A stretch of 64,000 nucleotides of DNA from positions 2,728,001 to 2,792,000 of the forward strand of contig CAXXFH010000004.1 in NCBI GenBank assembly GCA_963677085.2. The letters run 5' to 3'. The DNA is from G963677085 sp963677085. Lineage in GTDB: Bacteria > Planctomycetota > Planctomycetia > Pirellulales > Thermoguttaceae. The notes below the pieces were generated by a model. The model saw only the letters and a list, made by a program, of their open reading frames with translations. It searched no databases and was not told the DNA's origin. Position 1 is the stretch's first letter; each line of letters begins with the position of its first letter. A program made the translations under genes and the position numbers. Positions 7,568 to 15,649 of this stretch are shown here, one piece after another.

Positions 7568-8575
7568 ATGAACGCAGCAAATATATTTTGTCGAGGCATA
7601 ACGCTCTTGCTGGCGCTCTTGAGCGTCTGTCCTGTTTTGGCGCAACAGCTTGAGGACCACACTCCGGTCCCCGCGGGCGATCCCACGCTGTTCTTCGCAG
7701 AAGGCTACTTCTACGTCTTCAGTTCCGGTCCCGGATTGCCGTTCTACCGTTCGAGCGATCTCGTCATGTGGCAACCCTGTGGCCGAGTGTTTGCGAAACT
7801 ACCGCCATGGGCCGACGCGGCCGTTCCCGGCAATAGAGGATTCGTCTGGGCACCCGACGCAGTGAAGATCGGCAACGAGTACCGTGTCTATTGGTCCACC
7901 TCAACGGCCGGTTCGCGGCGGTCGGTCATTGGATGGGCCAGCAATCAGACGCTCGCTCCCGACTCGCCCGAGTACCGTTGGGTAGATCGGGGCAAGGTTA
8001 TCGAAACCACGCCGCACGATGATTGGAACGCTATCGATCCGCAATGCTTCGTTGACCAACAGGGCAACGTCTGGTTGCTCATGGGGTCGTATTGGAGCGG
8101 GATCAAAATGCGCCGGCTCGACAAAGTGACGGGCGGATTGTCGCAACAAGACACAACGCTGTATCATCTTGCCCGTCGCACAGACGTCGAGCCGCCAGCG
8201 ATCGAAGGCGCCTACCTCTTCTGGCGAGACGGTTTCTACTACCTCTTCGTCTCGTTCGATCGTTGCCACCTCGGAGTTCAAAGCAACTATAACATCCGGG
8301 TTGGCCGCTCTCGCGACGTTTCCGGGCCCTATCAGGATCGACTCGGCCGTCCAATGCTTGAGTCAGGCGGCACACTGATACTCAAGAGCGAAGGGAACGT
8401 GCGCGGACCAGGACACAACAGCGTTTTGCAGCACGGCGGGCAGACCTGGATAGCCTTCCATTACTTCAACCCTGCCAAACACGGACAGCGTACACTCCAG
8501 GTGCGTCCTGTCTCTTGGGACGAACAGGGCTGGCCTCGTGTCGATGCACCGAAAAAGGTGTCAGGAACCGAATAG
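7568..8575 (+). CDS. GH43-like secreted glycosidase (arabinanase/xylosidase type)
   Basis: A 335-residue exported five-bladed-propeller glycosidase, probably acting on arabinose- or xylose-containing plant or algal polysaccharide. A signal peptide covers about residues 1-25 (ending PVLAQ). Candidate catalytic residues in the family order are Asp38 in AGDPTLF (base), Asp157 in AIDPQCFVD (pKa modulator) and Glu213 in AIEGAYLF (acid). Length fits a single-domain GH43. The gene is enclosed by REP sequence: a REP ends 13 bases before the ATG with no clear ribosome-binding site, and the last residues KKVSGTE and the stop are read from the left arm of the next REPIN. Expression may therefore be impaired or leaderless. 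Substrate specificity is inference. Confidence 0.8.
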   Translation: MNAANIFCRGITLLLALLSVCPVLAQQLEDHTPVPAGDPTLFFAEGYFYVFSSGPGLPFYRSSDLVMWQPCGRVFAKLPPWADAAVPGNRGFVWAPDAVKIGNEYRVYWSTSTAGSRRSVIGWASNQTLAPDSPEYRWVDRGKVIETTPHDDWNAIDPQCFVDQQGNVWLLMGSYWSGIKMRRLDKVTGGLSQQDTTLYHLARRTDVEPPAIEGAYLFWRDGFYYLFVSFDRCHLGVQSNYNIRVGRSRDVSGPYQDRLGRPMLESGGTLILKSEGNVRGPGHNSVLQHGGQTWIAFHYFNPAKHGQRTLQVRPVSWDEQGWPRVDAPKKVSGTE

Positions 8576-8693
8576 CACTTGAGCTTTTGCAGCTGCTTTG
8601 CGGTTCACGGCTTAGAGTTTCACCGATGTTCGCATTGCTGTTGGTGGGGCTTTACAGAAGAACGGTTCCTGACACCTTTTCCTGACACCTTTT
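8552..8693 (+). repeat. REPIN copy 2 (complete)
   Basis: The left arm AAAAGGTGTCAGGAACC (8553-8569) and the right arm GGTTCCTGACACCTTTT (8664-8680) are exact 17-bp inverted copies. A second right-arm fragment, CCTGACACCTTTT, follows at 8681-8693. The interior (GAATAGCACTTGAGCTTTTG, AGCTGCTTTGCGGTTCA, ...TGGTGGGGCTTT) matches REPIN copy 1. It is the best reference copy of the element in this window. Confidence 0.85.
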
Positions 8694-8986
8694 CCTCAGT
8701 CAAGCAGGCATCCAGCGGCCACCCGCATGGCTTGGCTGTAGAAACCGTACGTCTCAAGGCGTTTTCCTGGTGGTATTCATCCCCAGGGCTTCTCGCAGGG
8801 ATTTGGCAGCAGCATTATAATTCACGATTGTCACGCTGCCCTTCTTTTGGATTGTCCTGCACTACTAACCTCAAAGATTGAATAAATCTTCCACAAAGAT
8901 TAGCGACCAACGGGAGCGGGTTGCCAACTGGGTGCGGTAGCACCGTTTGGTTGGCGGCCTTGCCGCCCTGGGCCGTCCCTGTTGTC
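8694..8986. other. Intergenic region upstream of aat, with a dispersed repeat
   Basis: No gene seen. 8900-8975 (GCGACCAACGGGAGCGGGTT, then GGTTGGCGGCCTTGCCGCCC) resembles 22730-22880, sharing GGCAACACCGGTTTGG-like and GCCxTGCCGCCCTG segments. The repeat runs to the aat start codon, so it may carry or replace part of the aat leader. Confidence 0.5.
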
Positions 8987-9679
8987 ATGTCTATTCTTGC
9001 CCCATCCCGGTTCTTTCCCCCGGCAGAGAATGCCGATCGAGAGGGGCTCATCGGCTTTGGGGGCAAGCTTTCGCCCGATTGGTTGTTGGACGCCTACACC
9101 CACGGGATTTTTCCGTGGCCGATGTGCGAGCCGGAGGTGCCGGTCGCCTGGTGGTCGCCCGATCCGCGGGCCGTGTTCGAGTTGGACCAGTTCCACATCC
9201 CCCGCCGTCTGCGACGGATCTGCCGCAGCGACCGGTTTCAGGTTACCATTGATCGAGCCTTTGCCGAGGTGATCCAGGGATGCGCCACGGCAACGGATCG
9301 CGAGGGCCAGACATGGCTCACCGCGGCCATGATCGACGCCTACGTCCGCATGCACGAGTTGGGCCACGCCCACAGTGTCGAGGCATGGTTCGACGGCCAA
9401 CTGGCGGGTGGTACCTACGGGATTTCGATTGGGGGGTTGTTCGCCGCGGAGTCGATGTTTTATCGGGTGAGCGAGGCCTCGAAGGTGGCCCTGGTGTATC
9501 TCGTCGAGCATTTGCGGCAACGGGGCTATACCTTGCTCGACATCCAGCAGCTCACGTCGCACACGACACGGTTTGGTGCGGTAGAGATTTCTCGCCGCGA
9601 GTACCTCCGACGGCTGGCCGTGGCGGTCGAGCTGCCTGTCTCGTTTGGTGATAGCATCCCCCACCCGTTCGGGGAGTAG
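8987..9679 (+). CDS. aat: Leucyl/phenylalanyl-tRNA--protein transferase
   Basis: Transfers Leu or Phe from aminoacyl-tRNA to N-terminal Arg or Lys of proteins, marking them for ClpS/ClpAP degradation (bacterial N-degron pathway), in the cytoplasm. The 230 residues match the family length. Signature segments are GLIGFGGKLSPDWLLDAYTH, GIFPWP, WWSPDPRAVF near residue 60, and the GGTYGISIGGLFAAESMFYR-type core near residue 145. ATG 8987 is chosen because the aligned family start is close to this methionine; upstream codons are read from a repeat. No clear ribosome-binding site is present. Confidence 0.95.
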   Translation: MSILAPSRFFPPAENADREGLIGFGGKLSPDWLLDAYTHGIFPWPMCEPEVPVAWWSPDPRAVFELDQFHIPRRLRRICRSDRFQVTIDRAFAEVIQGCATATDREGQTWLTAAMIDAYVRMHELGHAHSVEAWFDGQLAGGTYGISIGGLFAAESMFYRVSEASKVALVYLVEHLRQRGYTLLDIQQLTSHTTRFGAVEISRREYLRRLAVAVELPVSFGDSIPHPFGE

Positions 9680-9754
9680 TGGCCCAGCGGGGCTTGAAAT
9701 CGGTGAGCGTCTCGGTTACCAATAGAGGTCTGTTCCACCGCATCCGAGGATACC

Positions 9755-10153
9755 ATGGCCGAGAAGACAAACGACAAGGCGACCGAAGCCAAAAAGCGGA
9801 TTCTGCTGGTCGACGACGACCGCGAGATCATCGAGTCGATGCGCATCGCGTTGGAGGCCTCTGGCTATGAAATCCTTGTTGCCCGTGATGGCAACCAGGG
9901 TTTGGCCATGGTCGAGCGTGAGGACCCCGATCTGGTGATCCTCGACATGATGATGCCCAAGCGGAGTGGTTTTTTGGTGCTCGAAAAGCTTCGTCGCACG
10001 CGTCCGATCCCCATTCGGATCATTATGGTCACGGCCAACGAGGGAAGCCGACATAAGGCTTACGCGGAGATGCTGGGGGTCGACGACTACCTCCGCAAGC
10101 CCTTCGCCATGGACCGGCTGATGACCAGCGTTGAGCGGCTGCTGGGAAAATAG
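9755..10153 (+). CDS. Stand-alone response regulator receiver domain
   Basis: A 132-residue CheY-like receiver with no output domain. The acidic pocket VDDD (residues 19-22), phosphoacceptor Asp64 in VILDMMMP, Thr93 in MVTANE and Lys115 in YLRKPF are all present, so it should be phosphorylatable. A 14-residue Lys/Thr/Glu-rich N-terminal extension precedes the domain. No kinase lies beside it, so its partner is elsewhere. It may act through protein interaction, like CheY or DivK. Confidence 0.9.
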   Translation: MAEKTNDKATEAKKRILLVDDDREIIESMRIALEASGYEILVARDGNQGLAMVEREDPDLVILDMMMPKRSGFLVLEKLRRTRPIPIRIIMVTANEGSRHKAYAEMLGVDDYLRKPFAMDRLMTSVERLLGK

Positions 10154-10536
10154 ACGGCAGTGGGCAGTCGGTATTAGCTACTTAGTAAGTCGGGTTTTGT
10201 GGATTTTCGTGTCTCTACCGCCATCTTTGTGGTTTTCCACAGTTCCCCGAGTCGTCCGTTCATCCGGCTCTTGTCGGTTCGACGGCCGGTGTCCGCTTAT
10301 CTCAAGGTACCTCAGATGGGCAACCGATGCTCCGATAGGATTGGGAGTAGTGCGTGTTGCACGTAACGGTAGCGTGTCCGGGCCGCGTTGAGCCTCGTTT
10401 TCAAAGCGAATCGGGCGCTACACTACGTAAAACGCGATCTAGTATCGGTCGGCGCTGGGGCAGGCAGGAATGCCATGGCCAGGGTGGCGCCGATATTCCT
10501 TTGAATATTGCCGGACGAAAATCGGCGGACACTGTC
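10154..10536. other. Intergenic region, no feature recognised
   Basis: About 380 bp without a convincing gene or repeat. An in-frame extension upstream of the ATG at 10537 is open but its codons look random. Confidence 0.4.
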
Positions 10537-10734
10537 ATGAACGAACCAAAACCTTTCACTCCGACTCAACGGTACCGCGTGCAGGTTGGCTTGGCCGAAT
10601 GCACCGTCACATGTGCTTCCGAACAAGAAGCCGTACACAAGGCCCGTCGCCAACTCAAGCAAGAGATGCCGCACCTGGCCCAAATCATCCGCGGAATCCA
10701 AGACAAGGATTTTCGCGTTGACGCGGTCGGGTAG
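10537..10734 (+). CDS. Small conserved-looking protein of unknown function
   Basis: A 65-residue acidic/basic mixed protein (MNEPKPFTPTQRYRVQVGLA...), without signal peptide or membrane segment. The pattern of a strand (RYRVQVGLAECTVTC), a helix (EQEAVHKARRQLKQEM) and a strand-like end (DFRVDAV) suggests a compact alpha/beta fold. The gene lies 38 bases before the reductase gene on the same strand and could be co-transcribed with it. ATG 10537 is chosen by frame quality; there is no strong ribosome-binding site. Confidence 0.55.
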   Translation: MNEPKPFTPTQRYRVQVGLAECTVTCASEQEAVHKARRQLKQEMPHLAQIIRGIQDKDFRVDAVG

Positions 10735-10772
10735 ACCCGCGCGGACATGCTGCGGAAAGCCACCAAAGAAGA

Positions 10773-11729
10773 ATGTCGCATCGCGCATTGATAACGGGTG
10801 TTTCTGGCTTTGCGGGAAGCTTTCTCGCCGAACACCTGTTGGCTTGCGGCGACTCGGTGTTGGGTTGCACACCGCACGCTCAATGGCTATCGGCCAGCCC
10901 CGCGACGCTTGCCGAACGAGTTCCGCTGGTGGCCTGGGATTTTGGCGATCAGCAGGGCCTCACTGCGGAATCACGCCGTCGGATCGAGAAGTTTCGCCCC
11001 GATCGGATCTACCACTTGGCTGCGCTGAGTGTGCCGGCCGACTGTGGCCGCGACGAGCCGTCGGCCGAGGCGTGGACGATCAACGTAGAAGGCACCCGCA
11101 AGGTTCTTGAGCTTGCCGGATGGCTCGATTCGCGCCCTCGCGTGCTATTCATCAGCAGCGCACGGGTGTATGCCCCTGTACGGCCCGAGTCGTCGGTGAT
11201 CGACGAATCGGCTCCGCTGGGACCGATTCATCCCTACGGGCGCACGAAGCTGGCCGCCGAAGAAGAGGTCGCCCAGGCCATCGAGCGGCTTGGTTGCGAT
11301 GCGGTCATCGCGCGCGCGTTTCAGCATACAGGTCCGCGGCAGAGCCCTCGAATGATGCTTCCGCAGTGGGTGCAGCAGTTTGCCGTCAATACGAGCGAAC
11401 CGGTCGAAGTACTCACCTGCGATGCTCAGATCGATGTGACCGACGTGCGCGATACGGTGCGCGCTTACCGATTGCTAACAGAAAAAGGCCGCTGCGGTGT
11501 GACCTATAATGTGGGATCGGGCAAAGCCCAACGCAGCGGCGATGTGCTTGAACTGCTTCGGCAGATGGCCGATCCTGGGCGCCCGATCAAGGAATTGGCC
11601 CCCGGCTTCAAACAAGACCCGATTGCCGATATAACTCGTCTGACCGACGAGACCGGGTGGAATCCCACGGTGCCCATCGAACAAACAGTTGCCGACACAT
11701 GGACGTGGTGGCGTGAAAACCCGTCGTAA
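10773..11729 (+). CDS. NAD-dependent epimerase/dehydratase, GDP-4-keto-6-deoxy-D-mannose reductase-like
   Basis: An extended short-chain dehydrogenase of 318 residues that modifies a nucleotide-activated sugar for surface polysaccharide synthesis. The cofactor motif GVSGFAGS is at residues 9-16 and the catalytic triad is Ser128/129 in FISSARVY, Tyr155 and Lys159 in HPYGRTKLAAEE. The HPYGxTK and ARAFQHTGPRQSP segments are closest to Rmd-type reductases, but the exact substrate is uncertain. It is followed after 27 bases by the UDP-glucose dehydrogenase gene on the same strand, giving a nucleotide-sugar pair. Confidence 0.8.
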   Translation: MSHRALITGVSGFAGSFLAEHLLACGDSVLGCTPHAQWLSASPATLAERVPLVAWDFGDQQGLTAESRRRIEKFRPDRIYHLAALSVPADCGRDEPSAEAWTINVEGTRKVLELAGWLDSRPRVLFISSARVYAPVRPESSVIDESAPLGPIHPYGRTKLAAEEEVAQAIERLGCDAVIARAFQHTGPRQSPRMMLPQWVQQFAVNTSEPVEVLTCDAQIDVTDVRDTVRAYRLLTEKGRCGVTYNVGSGKAQRSGDVLELLRQMADPGRPIKELAPGFKQDPIADITRLTDETGWNPTVPIEQTVADTWTWWRENPS

Positions 11730-11756
11730 TAGAAAGATAGCCCAGGAGCCGTCATC

Positions 11757-13079
11757 GTGAAAATCACCGTCGTAGGAACCGGTTACGTGGGGCTGGTAAC
11801 CGGAACGTGTTTTGCCGAGACCGGAAACGATGTGACGTGCGTCGACTGCGATCAGCGCAAGATCGACATGCTCAACCAGGGAGAGATTCCCATCTATGAG
11901 CCGGGCTTGTCGGAACTGGTTCGGCGCAATGCTGACGACGGCCGGCTCCACTTCACCACCGACCTGGCCTCTGCCACGGCGAAAGCCAAGCTGGTGTTTC
12001 TGGGCGTAGGCACACCCCCGGCCGACGACGGCTCGGTCGACCTGTCGGCCCTTTGGACGGTGGTCGAGCAGATTGCCCCGCACCTGCGCAAAGATGCCAT
12101 TGTGGTGCTTAAGAGCACCGTGCCGGTGGGAACCAACGCGGCAGTAACCGAGCAGTTGAAAAAACTGACCGGCCGCGACTGCGACGTGGCGAGCAATCCC
12201 GAGTTCCTCAAAGAAGGCGCGGCGATCGACGACTTCATGAAGCCCGACCGCGTGGTGATTGGCTCCCGGCGCGAAGAAGTGACCGAAGTGCTCTGGGACC
12301 TTTACCAACCTTACCTGCGCACCGACAAGCCGCTGTTGGCCATGCTGCCCGAGAGCGCCGAGATGACCAAGTACGCGGCCAACTCGTTGCTGTCGACAAA
12401 AATCAGCTTTATCAACGAGATCGCCAACCTGTGTGAGCGGACCGGGGCCGACATCAACGACGTGCGTCGCGGGATGGGTCACGACAGCCGCATCGGCTTC
12501 GCGTTTCTCTTCCCCGGCGTCGGCTACGGCGGAAGCTGCTTCCCGAAGGACGTGCAAGGGTTGGCCTCTGTCGCTCGAAAATTCGGGCTTGAGCCGCTTG
12601 TGCTCGAAGCGGTCCACGAAGTCAACCAGCGCCAGAAGACGGTATTGCCCAGGAAGATTGAAGAACACTTCGGCGGCAAACTCCAAGGGCTGACGATTGC
12701 CGTTTGGGGCCTTGCCTTCAAGCCAGCCACGGACGACATCCGCGAAGCGCCCGCGCTAGTGCTGCTCGACCGGCTGCTGGAACTGGGCGCCACGGTGCAT
12801 GTCCATGATCCCGAGGCGATGGAGAACGTCGAAGCCCTTTACGGCAACAAGCTCGTCTACTGCAACCAGCGAGACGAAACCCTGCAAGGTGCCGATGCCT
12901 TGGCCATTTGCACCGAGTGGAAGCAGTTCGTACATCCCGACTTCGACGAGATGAAAGAGTTGATGCGGCAGCCGGTAATCTTCGACGGCCGCAACCTCTA
13001 CACTCCGTGGCGCATGAAAGAAGCCGGTTTCACGTACTACAGCATCGGACGGCCGACGATTCAGGGCGGGGCGAAATAG
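11757..13079 (+). CDS. ugd: UDP-glucose 6-dehydrogenase
   Basis: Oxidises UDP-glucose to UDP-glucuronate with two NAD, feeding acidic polysaccharide synthesis. The 440 residues have the standard three-domain layout: Rossmann motif GTGYVGLVTG (7-16), a KSTVPVGT segment (119-126), SNPEFLKEG (146-154), and catalytic Cys261 in GYGGSCFPKD. The C-terminal domain has GLAFKPATDDIREAP. The start ATG is preceded by CCCAGGAG at 11741-11748. It is probably co-transcribed with the upstream reductase. Confidence 0.96.
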   Translation: MKITVVGTGYVGLVTGTCFAETGNDVTCVDCDQRKIDMLNQGEIPIYEPGLSELVRRNADDGRLHFTTDLASATAKAKLVFLGVGTPPADDGSVDLSALWTVVEQIAPHLRKDAIVVLKSTVPVGTNAAVTEQLKKLTGRDCDVASNPEFLKEGAAIDDFMKPDRVVIGSRREEVTEVLWDLYQPYLRTDKPLLAMLPESAEMTKYAANSLLSTKISFINEIANLCERTGADINDVRRGMGHDSRIGFAFLFPGVGYGGSCFPKDVQGLASVARKFGLEPLVLEAVHEVNQRQKTVLPRKIEEHFGGKLQGLTIAVWGLAFKPATDDIREAPALVLLDRLLELGATVHVHDPEAMENVEALYGNKLVYCNQRDETLQGADALAICTEWKQFVHPDFDEMKELMRQPVIFDGRNLYTPWRMKEAGFTYYSIGRPTIQGGAK

Positions 13080-13458
13080 GTAAGCACCCTACCGTTTTCA
13101 TTCGATGGGAGAGGGTGACGACGAAGCCGCCGGGTGTGGGTGCGCGGCCATGGTTGTTTCGTTCCCACGTTTCGCGTGGGAATAAGAAAAAAGTCCTCAC
13201 GCCCGAGTAGTGAGCATGAGGACTCGACGGGGCCTGCCGTACCACCCCGCAGGCCGTCAGACGCCGATTTTCTCGTGCCCACGCTTTGCGTGGGTACACC
13301 CGTGTCGACGCTTTGCGTCGCGACTAAGCAGGAAGAGCGTCGGCTCGCACTTCTCCAGACGCGAAGCGTCCGCCCCTCACCCCCGGCCCCTCTCCCCGAA
13401 GGGGCGAGGGGAGGAACGCGGGGGAGCGTGGGCTGCTTGGCTGCCCGTGCTTTCTCGA
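13080..13458. repeat. Cluster of palindromic repeats (families A and D) between ugd and the YeeE genes
   Basis: Family A hairpins GTTCCCACG..CGTGGGAAT lie at 13161-13183 and GTGCCCACG..GTGGGTAC at 13275-13296, the latter followed by the second hairpin CGACGCTTTGCGTCG at 13306-13320. A family D block (CCCTCACCCCCGGCCCCTCT) is at 13374-13420. A further stem GTCCTCA/TGAGGAC (13194-13221) lies between them. The genes on both sides converge here, so some hairpins may act as bidirectional terminators. Confidence 0.7.
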
Positions 13459-14073
13459 TCACGCGACCGGCTTCGCCCCGGGGACGTCTTGGTTGTCTTT
13501 TTCGGAACAAACCGTCGACACGCCCGTTTTGCGGAGCAGGCCAAAAACGAGTGCCGCGACGGCAGCCAAGGCGATGATCAACACCCAGGGCGATACACCC
13601 AGGATCTCAGGCAACGTGACCTTACCCAAGTTGCCGACTGAGAGCACATTGGACTTCATCCAAGGGTATACCTCCGCGTAGGCGGCCGATCCGGCGAGCA
13701 TCCCGAGGATGCCAAACACCGCGTGCCGTGAACCGTCGCCCAAGGCAGCGATACCTGTGCCTGGACAGTACCCGAGCACCACCATGCCCACGCCGAAGAT
13801 CATTCCGCCCAGGACGTTGGCCAACACGGCGGCGTCCTTCACGTGAAGCTTGATTTCTCCAAATGTCGCGGGAGTCAGGTGCATTGCGTAGACGCCGATC
13901 GAACCCACGACGAGGGCTGTCAGCATCGTCCGCAACACGGTGTGGTCTTTCCAGAGGAACTGGCCGACGATCGTGCTGTATCGGGTGACCCCGCCGCGCT
14001 GCAGCAGGAATCCGAAGGCGAGTCCGGTAATCAGCCCGTAGGCGAGTTGGTCGAACGAGGCAATCTCAAACAT
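13459..14073 (-). CDS. YeeE/YedE-family sulfur-compound transporter, second half
   Basis: A 204-residue membrane protein with about five hydrophobic segments. YeeE/YedE (TsuA-type) proteins import thiosulfate or related sulfur compounds. The signature GGVTRYSTIVGQFLW and the later GMVVLGYCPGTGIAALGDG, carrying the conserved Cys of GxCPGTG, are visible. ATG 14073 is chosen because it has AAAGGAGG 10 bases upstream and overlaps the stop of the upstream gene by 8 bp. Together with that gene it forms a complete transporter split over two chains. Substrate is inference. Confidence 0.85.
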   Translation of the reverse strand: MFEIASFDQLAYGLITGLAFGFLLQRGGVTRYSTIVGQFLWKDHTVLRTMLTALVVGSIGVYAMHLTPATFGEIKLHVKDAAVLANVLGGMIFGVGMVVLGYCPGTGIAALGDGSRHAVFGILGMLAGSAAYAEVYPWMKSNVLSVGNLGKVTLPEILGVSPWVLIIALAAVAALVFGLLRKTGVSTVCSEKDNQDVPGAKPVA

Positions 14074-14608
14074 GCTGGCGGCCCTCCTTTCCGAACAGAA
14101 CGAACGCGGTCGCAATCGCCGCGGCGAAGAACGACGCGAAGAAAATCCAACTACTTACGCTTAGCTGCAACCCCCCGCTGATGCCGTGGCCCGAGGTGCA
14201 ACCGCCGGCCAGTCGAGCACCGAACAACAACAGGAACCCGCCGACGAAGGCTGCCGAGTAGCGAACGATTCGGCTGGGGCCAAACCGCCATTGCCACAGT
14301 TTGGGCACGGTTTCCTTCACATACGAGCGGCTTAACAAGGCCGCCGCCAGCGCGCCCAACGGTAGGCCGATGACGAGCATCATCTGCCAGTCGACCGCCG
14401 GCTTGTCGATCAGGTACTTGGCGTAGTACGCATTGGCCTTCACGTGGGCCGGGGTAACGAGCGATTCGAGCAACCCCATCCACCGAACCAACGTGGTACT
14501 GGTCCCCAGGGCTTTGCCCATCAGCCCGAACGTGATCCAACTGAGCACCCCGATACCGGCCCCCACCACATACGGCGACCACCGGGGCTGGGTGAAAATG
14601 TTTTTCAT
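14066..14608 (-). CDS. YeeE/YedE-family sulfur-compound transporter, first half
   Basis: A 180-residue membrane protein with about four to five hydrophobic segments. The conserved stretch FGARLAGGCTSGHGISGG, with the Cys thought to relay thiosulfate in TsuA, lies near residues 128-145. Its stop overlaps the start of the second-half gene, so the two are translationally coupled and probably form a heterodimer equivalent to one full-length YeeE. The two-gene arrangement is known in other bacteria. Confidence 0.87.
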   Translation of the reverse strand: MKNIFTQPRWSPYVVGAGIGVLSWITFGLMGKALGTSTTLVRWMGLLESLVTPAHVKANAYYAKYLIDKPAVDWQMMLVIGLPLGALAAALLSRSYVKETVPKLWQWRFGPSRIVRYSAAFVGGFLLLFGARLAGGCTSGHGISGGLQLSVSSWIFFASFFAAAIATAFVLFGKEGRQHV

Positions 14609-14855
14609 TGAAATCCCCTATTGGATTGAGTTGGACGGTGCCTCCTGCTCGTTGGAATAAGCGAGGGGGAGGCCGGACGGATTTTTCCCTGCCTGCCCTG
14701 TTATTATGTGATGCGCGGGGGTCTCGGCAGGTTACAGATCAGGGCTGTGGCGAGAGTAAACCACAACTACCGGAGCTGCCGTCCAAACAATCCGAAGGAG
14801 ATCGAAACGATTCGACCGGTAAGAATCGAGACGCTTCGCCTTTGACAGCAACGAC

Positions 14856-15266
14856 TTACTGCGCCGCACGTTGCTCGCTGGCGAGGCGGTAGAGGCGGCG
14901 GAGGATGACGTAGAAGAAGGGAAGATATATCACGTCGGAGAAGAACACTACCACGGCGAAGCCCCAGGGGAGGCGGCCTGCGGCCACGTAGCACAGGGCG
15001 GCTATCGAGCAGAGGGCTTTGGACCAGAAGCCCAGTTGCAGGACATTGCGGTTTTCGACCGGATTGCCGGCTACCAGGTGATAGCCCACGCCGTAGAGAA
15101 TCACCAGGATGCCGACCATCTGGATCGGCAGCACCATGGCCGGCTTCGCAACGCCCAGATACCGGTAACCTTCGTGATAGAAGACGATCATGCACAACCC
15201 GGCCAGCAGGTTAAAGGTGCCGGCGAAACGCAACAGGTATTTCATCCAGGGCTTCAAGGGCGTCAT
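14856..15266 (-). CDS. Small four-helix membrane protein of unknown function
   Basis: 136 residues with four predicted transmembrane helices (about residues 10-32, 42-62, 75-95 and 100-122). I do not recognise the family. ATG 15266 (MTPLKPWMKYLL) is chosen because the hydrophobic region starts right after it and upstream codons look random. It is on the same strand as the YeeE genes, 247 bp upstream of them, so co-regulation is possible but unproven. Confidence 0.65.
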   Translation of the reverse strand: MTPLKPWMKYLLRFAGTFNLLAGLCMIVFYHEGYRYLGVAKPAMVLPIQMVGILVILYGVGYHLVAGNPVENRNVLQLGFWSKALCSIAALCYVAAGRLPWGFAVVVFFSDVIYLPFFYVILRRLYRLASEQRAAQ

Positions 15267-15649
15267 GGTGCTGGTCGGTTGGGAGGAAGAAATTGGAGGG
15301 AGGATGGCGAGCGACCGTCTTTCCTGCTGCCGCGCATCGCACACGGAAGACGGAAGAACAAGCCACGGAGGCCGGACACGCCCGATTTTATCCGCGTGGC
15401 GCCGCCAGCCCAAGCCCGAATCTCGTGGCAGTGGCTGCACGGCTTCGCTCGATCCCCTGCCACGGTCCGGCCCCCGTTGCTACAATGGCTCCTTGCAACA
15501 GTTTGCCCCTCGCGGCCCCCTTCGAGGCTGTAGATCGGTACAGACGCGCCCTCGCGGGATAGCTGGCCATCGGCTCGTCTTGGCAACAGGCCGGGGGAAT
15601 TCGTTGCCGGGACTTTTGCTTTCTTGGATTGCTGAAAACGACGGGAGAA

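Noticed and set aside
8579..8881. 100-residue open frame inside and after REPIN copy 2
   Set aside because: It is read through the REPIN interior and has no coding signature.
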